Shown here: positions 16,082 through 22,652 of the stretch, in pieces | Layout of the letters: every line of letters begins with the position of its first letter | Numbering within the stretch: position 1 is the first letter of the stretch | Assembly: GCA_035758575.1 (NCBI GenBank) | Contig: DASTXH010000013.1 | Location: forward strand, 1-54,379 | Direction of reading: 5' to 3' | DNA length: 54,379 nt | From: JANWHZ01 sp035758575 | GTDB lineage: Bacteria; Patescibacteriota; Saccharimonadia; Saccharimonadales; UBA4665 | Made by a program: the position numbers and the translations under genes | Notes under the pieces: generated by a model | The model's database searches: none | The model's input: only the letters and a program-made list of their open reading frames with translations | What the model was told of the DNA's origin: nothing

Positions 16082-16100
16082 ACGTGACTGTCAGTCACGT
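16082..16100. promoter_or_regulatory. Palindromic operator candidate
   Basis: ACGTGACTG-T-CAGTCACGT is a perfect 9-bp inverted repeat around one base. It lies between the divergent 15755-16066 gene and the XRE gene, 16 nt above the former's start codon, the expected place for autoregulation. Confidence 0.65.
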
Positions 16101-16155
16101 ATTATGCTACAAGCTGTCTGTAGAAGCAATATTGAAATAGAGACAAACTGTATGC

Positions 16156-16365
16156 ATGACAGAAGGACAATTTCTCAAGAAGTTCGGCCAACGCCTTACG
16201 GCAGTTCGTAAGCAAAAAGGCATCACGCAAGAACGATTGGCCGAAATGATCGATGTACACCGCACCTACATCGGCTTTATCGAGCAAGGCAAGCGTAATC
16301 CGAGTATTGGCAATGTATACCTGATCGCAAAAGCGCTGAAGATTGATGTGAAGGATCTGCTATAA
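16156..16365 (+). CDS. XRE-family transcriptional regulator
   Basis: The 69-aa protein is a single Cro/C1-type HTH: FGQRLTAVRKQKGITQERLA, then EMIDVHRTYIGFIEQGKRNP and a final helix ending IDVKDLL. This is the full length for the minimal family. It likely represses its divergent neighbour and itself through the adjacent palindrome. A closely similar gene lies at 37361-37576 near the presumed right end of the element. Confidence 0.85.
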   Translation: MTEGQFLKKFGQRLTAVRKQKGITQERLAEMIDVHRTYIGFIEQGKRNPSIGNVYLIAKALKIDVKDLL

Positions 16366-16385
16366 GGTAGTCAACACACAGGACA

Positions 16386-17126
16386 TCATTTAATATGAGC
16401 CTGAATTAAAGTGTTGATTTGCTCAATCAGGGTTATGACGCCAGCAGTGTGTGAGGCTACTCTGACAGTTTCCCATGCCATTTTAACGATGTGCCAATTT
16501 GGTTTTGGCAGAACAACCTGTGACTTCATGGTGTCGATATTGGCAACAGCCTCGAGCTTTGTATTTGTATCAAGTTCCGACTTCTTGATCTCCTCAGCCA
16601 ACTTATTGAAAAGTTGCATCGCGTCGTTATTATTCTGTGATATTGTGCCGTAGTTATTACCACCAACGAAGATAACGTGCTCAGCGGTGATCATCGTCTG
16701 AGAAACAGAGGTAGAGTCAATCTCTTGTTCGTGTAGCTTCTGGTCAATGTACTGGTATACGGGTCGCGCAATACATTCCAAGTAGTAGCGCACGTGATCA
16801 GTACCAGCATTGCTAGCGATGTGGAAGCTAAAAGCTACCTGGTCGAGGTTGTCTTTGTAAACATCGAGAACCTTGAGACAAAATGCGACTCTCTCTTCCT
16901 CATCTTCTGGTAACGTTATGGAGCCAGCATTGCCATATAGCTCAGTAGCCCACTGCTCGACTTCCATAGTGGGGACTGGCAGTTTGTCGATGAGGTTCTT
17001 AATTAACTGCTCTCGAGACAAAAAAGCCAGAAATGCTTTAATATCTGTCGTCGCCCGCATGTAGTCTGTATTGTTTAGGTTGGCGGAGAGTGTATTGAGT
17101 TGTTTGCGTATGAGCCTAATGTCCAT
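16386..17126 (-). CDS. Predicted defence-associated protein with NN-GTI-QNN module
   Basis: The 246-aa protein has an all-alpha N-terminal region (1-145) without a recognised family. A hairpin-like segment FVGGNNYGTISQNN (about 151-164) precedes a helical C-terminal tail with KLEAVANIDTMKSQ and PKPNWHIVKMAWETV. The hairpin and tail are clearly homologous to those of the first gene of the operon (17340-18350), so the two share a C-terminal module. Its start overlaps the zinc-ribbon gene by 11 nt. Operon form, small size, unusual pairing and location in a mobile element suggest an antiphage or addiction function, which is inference. Confidence 0.5.
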   Translation of the reverse strand: MDIRLIRKQLNTLSANLNNTDYMRATTDIKAFLAFLSREQLIKNLIDKLPVPTMEVEQWATELYGNAGSITLPEDEEERVAFCLKVLDVYKDNLDQVAFSFHIASNAGTDHVRYYLECIARPVYQYIDQKLHEQEIDSTSVSQTMITAEHVIFVGGNNYGTISQNNNDAMQLFNKLAEEIKKSELDTNTKLEAVANIDTMKSQVVLPKPNWHIVKMAWETVRVASHTAGVITLIEQINTLIQAHIK

Positions 17127-17331
17127 TTAGAGCATCCTTTAATCTGTTAAGGGCGCTATTTATGTCGCCGATTGCTTTTTTGGTGCTGCCATTCGCATCG
17201 TTTAGCTGAATAGTTTTTAAGCAGCCGACACAAATAACGGATTTACCAGCTGCAACGTCTTCTAGCGTAGACGAGTTTATAAAATCGCACTCTGGGCAAT
17301 TAAAACGAATCTGCTGTTTGCCTAGGTCCAT
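17116..17331 (-). CDS. Small zinc-ribbon protein
   Basis: The 71-aa protein has two Cys pairs, CPEC near residue 12 and CVGC near 35, spaced as in a zinc ribbon, followed by an amphipathic helix (TKKAIGDINSALNRLKDALN). It is the middle gene of a three-gene operon: 8 nt after the 336-aa gene and overlapping the 246-aa gene by 11 nt. It may be an adaptor or nucleic-acid-binding subunit for its partners. No specific family is recognised. Confidence 0.6.
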   Translation of the reverse strand: MDLGKQQIRFNCPECDFINSSTLEDVAAGKSVICVGCLKTIQLNDANGSTKKAIGDINSALNRLKDALNGH

Positions 17332-17339
17332 TTGATTAT

Positions 17340-18350
17340 CTAATGACCAATAAGTTTGCTGAGAAAGCGACCGACAGATTCAACGTAACCCGCGCCGCTC
17401 GCGAGCACAGATGCGGCGCCTACTCCGGCCTTTACCGCATTCCACGCACTCTCTAAGATGTTGCTGTTGGGCTGTTTTTTAAGAAGCTGTGTCTTTATAG
17501 TCTCTAAGTCGGCAACGAGTTCGCGCTTCTCATCTTGAGACGCGCTGGAGGCTTTTAAAAAATCGATCAGCCTGTCGATGTCTTGAATACCTTCAGTGTT
17601 ATTCTGGTTGATCGTGCCCAGGTTGTCGCCCATGACCATAACGCCGTTCATATTCTGTATTTGAACAGTTGAAAGGGGCTTGTTCTTAAACTCCGATGGC
17701 TGGTACTTGTCGAGCGCCTTGCTACCCAAACGGTAGTAGCGCACACCGCGTTCCGTTGTGTGTTTTAGCCACTTTTCGCCATCAAGGAACTCAATAGCCA
17801 ATCTGACATCAGAAGCTTGGTGCTGGGGTAAGTGATGCATGATTTCATTAGAGGAGTAGCCACGTGCTCTGTGGGGTTGCGTCCGTTGCTTTTCATATAA
17901 ATGATCTAGAACAGCTTGCTTTACCTGATCGTGAGCTACCGCCATCTGCGTACCAACAGCTAAGTCAGAACTAGGTTCAGCTGATCGCCACTCCAAACTC
18001 TCGTTAACAGCTAGAAGTATGCTGCGTCCACGCTTAAGATCGTCATAGTAGGCTTCTGTATTCCATTGGTCATTATCTATACCGTATGCACTAATAACTG
18101 AACTCTGTCCGTCGAGACTACGAAACTCTTGCAGCTCAGGGCTGTTTTCATCTAACAGTTGTTCAAGCAGCATTGATGTAGAGGAGTAAAAAGTCTTACA
18201 TTTATCTCTGTCGAGCGTTTGCTCAAGAGCATCAATTTCATTGATTTTTCGCTGCAGCGCGACGCGCAGCATCTGGTTATCTCGCATTACCTTTAGCCTC
18301 CCTTGTGGGTTTGTCGTTATTTTGTCGTTTGAGGTTCCGCAAACAGACAT
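17340..18350 (-). CDS. Predicted defence-associated protein: winged helix plus GDN-GTI-QNN module
   Basis: The 336-aa protein has a helical N-terminus (about 25-130), a likely winged-helix domain (about 145-220: VKQAVLDHLYEK, GYSSNEIMHHLPQHQASDVR, GVRYYRLGSKALDKY), then the segment MVMGDNLGTINQNN (about 239-252). A helical tail (ELVADLETIKTQL, SNILESAWNAV) and a final Gly/Ala-rich amphipathic stretch follow. The hairpin and tail are homologous to those of 16386-17126. It is first in the operon. ATG 18350 has TAATAC 6 nt upstream; an in-frame ATG at 18287 is the alternative. Sensor or regulator of the operon is a guess. Confidence 0.5.
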   Translation of the reverse strand: MSVCGTSNDKITTNPQGRLKVMRDNQMLRVALQRKINEIDALEQTLDRDKCKTFYSSTSMLLEQLLDENSPELQEFRSLDGQSSVISAYGIDNDQWNTEAYYDDLKRGRSILLAVNESLEWRSAEPSSDLAVGTQMAVAHDQVKQAVLDHLYEKQRTQPHRARGYSSNEIMHHLPQHQASDVRLAIEFLDGEKWLKHTTERGVRYYRLGSKALDKYQPSEFKNKPLSTVQIQNMNGVMVMGDNLGTINQNNTEGIQDIDRLIDFLKASSASQDEKRELVADLETIKTQLLKKQPNSNILESAWNAVKAGVGAASVLASGAGYVESVGRFLSKLIGH

Positions 18351-18697
18351 CGTCGAGTATTATCAGTGAGTGGCTCATGTGCTTACATGAGCAATTACAC
18401 GATTCTTCGGTAATCAAATGCATTTTGCTAGGTATAGTGCCGTATGAAAATTGCTGCAGCAACCCCCGCGTGCTCTAAAGTCCCTCTAGTACGTGCGGTC
18501 GATATTTAGCGTAGCACAAAATTAGCACTAGGGCAATATGACTGCCAAAATCATACTAACCAGCTTGTGCTTGTTACTTCAATAATACCGGCAAATGCGC
18601 ACCATTTCAAGAAATTTGTTAACTGAATATTCAACCAAGCGTAGAGCCTCAGCCCGCTGGTGCTGCATAGTAACTCCGTAAGTTAAGGGAGTCCACT
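18351..18697. other. Intergenic region between divergent operon and second recombinase
   Basis: These 347 nt contain a perfect hairpin GCTCATGT-GCTT-ACATGAGC (18373-18392) just above the candidate defence operon and a strong ribosome site (AAGGGAG) for the recombinase at the right. No gene is seen. Confidence 0.5.
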
Positions 18698-20128
18698 ATG
18701 CATGCACGACCAAAAGCAGTTATTTTTGCCCGTGTTTCGAGCAAAGCACAAGAAGACGAGGGCTACTCGCTCGACTCGCAGCTCAAGCTTTTACGAAACT
18801 ACTGCAAGAAAAAGCGATTCACCATCGATAAGGAATTTAAAGTTGCGGAAACTGCGTCAAACACGCAACGCCGTACAGTATTCCATGAATTACTGAGATA
18901 TATCGCGAAGAATAAAGTTCACCACTTCGTCGTTGAGAAGACCGACCGGGCGGTGCGCAACATGAAGGACGCCGCCTACATATACGACTGGATTGAGGGC
19001 GACGAACGGCGCGTACTGCATAGCGTTAAAGAGGGACTGGAACTACACAAGTGGTCCAAATCCCAGGTGAAACTTATGTGGGATATATTCGTTGCATTTG
19101 CAAAGCAATATACCGATGGGCTCCGCGAAGAAGCTATGAAGGGCTGGGATGAAAAACTGGCGCAAGGCTGGCTTCCCGCCCCACCGCCGCCGGGATACAT
19201 GACTGTCACAGAGCAAAGTAAACGGATACATATTCCGAACCCGGCGATACACATGTCTATCGAGCCATTGTTCCGGTTCGCTCTATTGCCTGACAGCACG
19301 ATCACCACTTCGACACAAGAGTCGGCGAATCTTGGCATAACGACACGCAAAGGCAAGCCGCTTTCCAAGAACTCTGTTTACAAATTGTTAACTAATCCGT
19401 TCTATATCGGCATCAACCGTTTTAACGGCAAGAAATATCCGGGCGCCCAGGAACCGCTCATCAGCAAGGAGCTGTTCTATGCGGTTCAGGACAAATTACA
19501 CAACCGACGGCGCATAAAGAATCATTCACACAACCCCGTCTTCAAGGGTATGATCCGCTGCAAGCACTGCCAAGCTATGGTCACGTGGCAAAAGCAGAAA
19601 GGCAGGTACTATGGCGTATGCCAAAGAAAGACAGACGCATGCAAGGGTAAAAGAATGCTCAGGGAAGACCGACTGGAAGTACAGCTTACTAGCTTGCTCG
19701 AAGAGCTCAAAGACCCGGGAGGAAAAGTACTAATAAAGTTAGAGGCAGCTTTGCGGGTCGGGCAACCCGGGGCCATTGTCGGCGAGCACCGGGAAGCAAT
19801 CATCAAATCACTCAACAAACAGCTCAAACGCCTGCAAGATATGAGCGATGCGCTTTACGATGACAAACTGGCTAATTACATATCTACGGAGAAATTCGAG
19901 CACAAACAGCAAGAGTTGACGGCGCAGATGCTGGAAGCCCAGTCACGTCTTACAAGGTTGTACGAAATGCAAGGGAAACAAAAAGAGAAGCTGAAGAGGC
20001 AATCAGAGAGCCCTATAGTTAACCTCTATCTGCAAAGCTTGCCAGGTCAAAAACGGACAATTATTGCGCAGCTTTATGGAGATATCTTGGCGGACGGCGA
20101 TTGCGTGAAGTTTGCCGTTTTACGGTAA
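18698..20128 (+). CDS. Second serine recombinase
   Basis: The 476-aa protein has a resolvase catalytic domain (AVIFARVSSKAQEDEGYSLD, nucleophile Ser near 14; HHFVVEKTDRAVRN), a recombinase domain (WLPAPPPPGYMTV; LSKNSVYKLLTNPFYIGINR), a zinc ribbon (CKHCQAM...GVCQRKTDACKG), and a coiled coil (about 365-440). It is only distantly similar to the first recombinase. AAGGGAG precedes the ATG. Its last 55 nt overlap the 3' end of a convergent Nudix gene, so an att site for this enzyme may lie at that junction (near 20.1 kb). Confidence 0.9.
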   Translation: MHARPKAVIFARVSSKAQEDEGYSLDSQLKLLRNYCKKKRFTIDKEFKVAETASNTQRRTVFHELLRYIAKNKVHHFVVEKTDRAVRNMKDAAYIYDWIEGDERRVLHSVKEGLELHKWSKSQVKLMWDIFVAFAKQYTDGLREEAMKGWDEKLAQGWLPAPPPPGYMTVTEQSKRIHIPNPAIHMSIEPLFRFALLPDSTITTSTQESANLGITTRKGKPLSKNSVYKLLTNPFYIGINRFNGKKYPGAQEPLISKELFYAVQDKLHNRRRIKNHSHNPVFKGMIRCKHCQAMVTWQKQKGRYYGVCQRKTDACKGKRMLREDRLEVQLTSLLEELKDPGGKVLIKLEAALRVGQPGAIVGEHREAIIKSLNKQLKRLQDMSDALYDDKLANYISTEKFEHKQQELTAQMLEAQSRLTRLYEMQGKQKEKLKRQSESPIVNLYLQSLPGQKRTIIAQLYGDILADGDCVKFAVLR

Positions 20129-20622
20129 GAATCTAGCATGGCCCTCAGGATAGGCCACTGTTCTATGTGTAGTTTCGCAACTTCGTCGAAAGAGAACACA
20201 CGGCTTTCGACTATCTCCAGACCGCTTGGCCTTTGTAGCGGCAAATCACTCGTAGCAATAAAGTGAGGAATGAAGCCGTGAGGGAACGGATAGAAACCGC
20301 CCACCCTTTGATTGTGGGACACAGGTCGCTTTGCGGTTATTTTACGGTAGCCGAATAACCGGTAGTGTTCAGGTGTAAACCCACCTTCTTCCAGACACTC
20401 GCGCAGCAACGCCCGCTCAACCGTCTCGCCCGGCTCAATGTGCCCACCGAGCATCTCCCAACCACGATGGTTCCGGGCAAGCACTACTTGTTCAGCTGCA
20501 GGCAAAATCGCTAGACAATATACAGCAGTACACAGTGCGATATCCGGCAATTCGTCGCTTCGGTATAACTGCCATGATTGGTTATCATCCCATTGACCCG
20601 TGAGCAGCGGCTGGCTTGTCAT
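20074..20622 (-). CDS. Nudix hydrolase
   Basis: The 182-aa protein has a full Nudix box, GGHIEPGETVERALLREC then LEEGGF, at about residues 59-82. Nudix enzymes cleave nucleoside-diphosphate-X compounds such as oxidised nucleotides, ADP-ribose or capped RNA; the substrate is not predictable. It is the last gene of the minus-strand series, 3 nt after the previous Nudix gene. Its C-terminal ~18 codons overlap the recombinase 3' end, so its original tail may have been changed by integration. Confidence 0.85.
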   Translation of the reverse strand: MTSQPLLTGQWDDNQSWQLYRSDELPDIALCTAVYCLAILPAAEQVVLARNHRGWEMLGGHIEPGETVERALLRECLEEGGFTPEHYRLFGYRKITAKRPVSHNQRVGGFYPFPHGFIPHFIATSDLPLQRPSGLEIVESRVFSFDEVAKLHIEQWPILRAMLDSYRKTANFTQSPSAKISP

Positions 20623-20625
20623 TAC

Positions 20626-21078
20626 TTATAGCCTCGATATGATCTTTGTCGCGCCATTGCTTGCCGCAAGCTCGCTCAACGGTTCGGTTTTTAAAAACTC
20701 AGGCAGTACATGCGTTCTAGTCGGGTCAATAAAGCCAATTTCCTCGATCTCTTGTTGGCCGTATGTCGTCTTCGAGAGGTCGATATGCAGATAATCTTCA
20801 CCGTTGGTAATATGAAAGAAAAACTCCAAGTAGTCTTTGCCGCCGTGAGTAAACTGCTGTACATATAGCAAATTACCGACCACTGGCTTGATACCAGTCT
20901 CTTCCACCATTTCGCGCTCAACACCTGCGATGAGTGCTTCGCCCTCATCCAAGCCGCCGCCCGGCAGACACCAATAACTATTGTCACGCTTTAGATGGTC
21001 TTTGTAGGGTTTAAGCCGCACGCAAAGTAATTTTCCTTCATGCAGCACTATTCCACGAACTGTTATTTTTCTGATCAT
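20626..21078 (-). CDS. Nudix hydrolase
   Basis: The 150-aa protein has the Nudix box GGGLDEGEALIAGVEREM followed by VEETGI (about 43-66). The strand ITVRGIVLHEGKLLCVRLKP opens the fold as usual. TAGCAT (21085-21090) lies 6 nt before the ATG, so it appears to be transcribed leaderless from its own promoter, back-to-back with the 2H gene on the other strand. It probably co-transcribes the next Nudix gene (3-nt gap). Confidence 0.88.
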   Translation of the reverse strand: MIRKITVRGIVLHEGKLLCVRLKPYKDHLKRDNSYWCLPGGGLDEGEALIAGVEREMVEETGIKPVVGNLLYVQQFTHGGKDYLEFFFHITNGEDYLHIDLSKTTYGQQEIEEIGFIDPTRTHVLPEFLKTEPLSELAASNGATKIISRL

Positions 21079-21117
21079 ACAGGTATGCTACCATAGCGTG
21101 CTACAATTCGGGCAGAC

Positions 21118-21579
21118 ATGGAACATCTATATCTGTTCACGTTAGAAATTGCATCGCTTGAAGTAGGCAAAGCATACGACGAGCTGCCGCCGCATCTGAC
21201 GCTTGTCAGTCGGTTCTTGTCCGATTTACCTCCCGATGAACTGGCCGCTACGGTTCGGCCTTTACTTGCAAAGACGTCTCGAATCCACTTGGTCTTTGGC
21301 GAAACCACAGTCCTCGGCCCAAAGAAAGTGACCGCGCACCTGATTACCAGCACAGAAGAACGGCGGCTACATGACAATGTGCTAAAGCTGCTCGATACGA
21401 CTCAAGTTGCATATCAGTACCCTGAGTTTATTGGCGAAAATCATAAACCGCATGTCACTGCACGAAAAGATGTACGGTTTGACCCGGGCAGTGAGCACAT
21501 AGCATCCGCTACTTACCTCATCGAAGTCGTGTATACGAAAAGAGTAGTCCGGGCTAAGTTCACTTTGAACGCAATCTAA
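21118..21579 (+). CDS. 2H phosphoesterase (2'-5' RNA ligase-like)
   Basis: The 153-aa protein carries two H-x-T/S-x motifs: HLTLVS near residue 26 and HVTARK near 110. These define the 2H superfamily of RNA 2',3'-cyclic or 2',5'-phosphodiesterases and LigT/ThpR enzymes. The spacing and size fit the family. It is the only plus-strand gene among phosphate-ester genes on the minus strand and overlaps the 3' end of a second 2H gene by 20 nt. TACAAT stands 11 nt before the ATG. Confidence 0.75.
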   Translation: MEHLYLFTLEIASLEVGKAYDELPPHLTLVSRFLSDLPPDELAATVRPLLAKTSRIHLVFGETTVLGPKKVTAHLITSTEERRLHDNVLKLLDTTQVAYQYPEFIGENHKPHVTARKDVRFDPGSEHIASATYLIEVVYTKRVVRAKFTLNAI

Positions 21580-22048
21580 AGGTCCGCATTGTCCTGCGAC
21601 GAGTAACGTCATTTTTCGGAAACATGTCGACGACCGTCAATTCGTCAATGGTAACAGTATCGCCTTTGTACAGTCGCTTGTTAGCCTGCACCGTTGCGTG
21701 TGCCCGGTAGCCTTCTTCCTGAAATTGTGGCTCGTCAAACACTGCACCGAGGTTCTTTAGTAGGCCAATAATGTGATTGTGTAACGTTTGCAGCTCCAGG
21801 GTCATGGTGAGCGCGGTGACGTGCACTTGCTTCTGCGGCCCGAAATAGTCATCGTCACCTGCGGTTGTCGTGACCGAACACTCGTTACTGGCTAGTTCCG
21901 CCAACTCACCAAACAGATCCACGGCCCTGCGATCAACGACAAAGTTTGAGGCCAGCGTAACATGCAGCGGCCAGTGCTTTGCATCGTATTCCGTTCCGTC
22001 GGCAACAGACTCCAGGAACTGGACGATGACGTATTTTTGCGTGGGCAT
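21560..22048 (-). CDS. 2H phosphoesterase (2'-5' RNA ligase-like)
   Basis: The 162-aa protein has 2H motifs HVTLAS near residue 29 and HATVQA near 116, with the beta-strand pattern of the fold (KYVIVQFLE, VHVTALTMTLE). It starts in the stop codon of the upstream P-loop kinase (TAATG), so translation is coupled. A kinase next to a cyclic phosphodiesterase is the arrangement of the end-healing half of eukaryotic tRNA ligases, which makes RNA-end processing an attractive, unproven role. Confidence 0.75.
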   Translation of the reverse strand: MPTQKYVIVQFLESVADGTEYDAKHWPLHVTLASNFVVDRRAVDLFGELAELASNECSVTTTAGDDDYFGPQKQVHVTALTMTLELQTLHNHIIGLLKNLGAVFDEPQFQEEGYRAHATVQANKRLYKGDTVTIDELTVVDMFPKNDVTRRRTMRTFRLRSK

Positions 22049-22614
22049 TAGATTGCGTCCCGAATCTGCTCGGTAATAGCTGCCTGATCTACGGTTGAGA
22101 AATCCGTGGAATCAACCTCAATGACAGCGCCGTGTATATCCAACAGTTCACGGCCGCGCGCCAACCGCTTCTCTAAGTCTTGTCTGCCTTCTTCTCCTTC
22201 AATGGCGCTTACGTGACGGTTATTTGTTGCAGCACGCTCAGCCACTCGCCGCCGTATAACGTCGTGGTCAGCATAACAGTAGACTTGAACATACTGTACG
22301 CTGTATTGCCGTTGCCAGTTCTGAAACTTCTCGTTGTCAAGCGCAGGGGTAAAGGTACTTTCAAAAATCAGGGAATTGCCGACCCGAAGTTGTTCCTCAA
22401 TAATGTAATCGATTATCGTATAGCTCGCTGAACCAGCTTTTCGTGATTCTGTCCGGTCTTTCCAGCCGTACACATCAAATAGTTTTACCTTGATGTCATC
22501 TTTGCTGATAAGCGGAAGCTTGAGATCGGCGGCCAACTGCTTGGCAAGAGTGGTCTTGCCTGCGCCTGGGAGGCCTAATACCAAGATAAGCGTGGAATGT
22601 TTCATGATGCACAT
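22048..22614 (-). CDS. P-loop kinase (polynucleotide kinase/zeta-toxin-like AAA_33)
   Basis: The 188-aa protein has Walker A GLPGAGKTT (about 14-22), followed by LISKDDIKVKLFD, which matches the DxxR/K region of kinases of the T4 PNK/CPT group. A strand LIFESTF and a lid region with RRRVAER follow. Substrates in this family range from nucleic-acid 5'-OH ends to small molecules. It may begin at the fourth codon (MKHSTL). It is coupled to the 2H gene by a 1-nt overlap and follows the kinase-HAD-Nudix fusion. Confidence 0.75.
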   Translation of the reverse strand: MCIMKHSTLILVLGLPGAGKTTLAKQLAADLKLPLISKDDIKVKLFDVYGWKDRTESRKAGSASYTIIDYIIEEQLRVGNSLIFESTFTPALDNEKFQNWQRQYSVQYVQVYCYADHDVIRRRVAERAATNNRHVSAIEGEEGRQDLEKRLARGRELLDIHGAVIEVDSTDFSTVDQAAITEQIRDAI

Positions 22615-22652
22615 ATGGTAACACGGGCTAATGATAGATGTACCACGTGACG

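Noticed and set aside
18277..18462. 61-aa minus-strand ORF before the candidate defence operon
   Set aside because: Overlaps the start of the 336-aa gene in another frame, no ribosome site; Cys cluster comes from the hairpin region.
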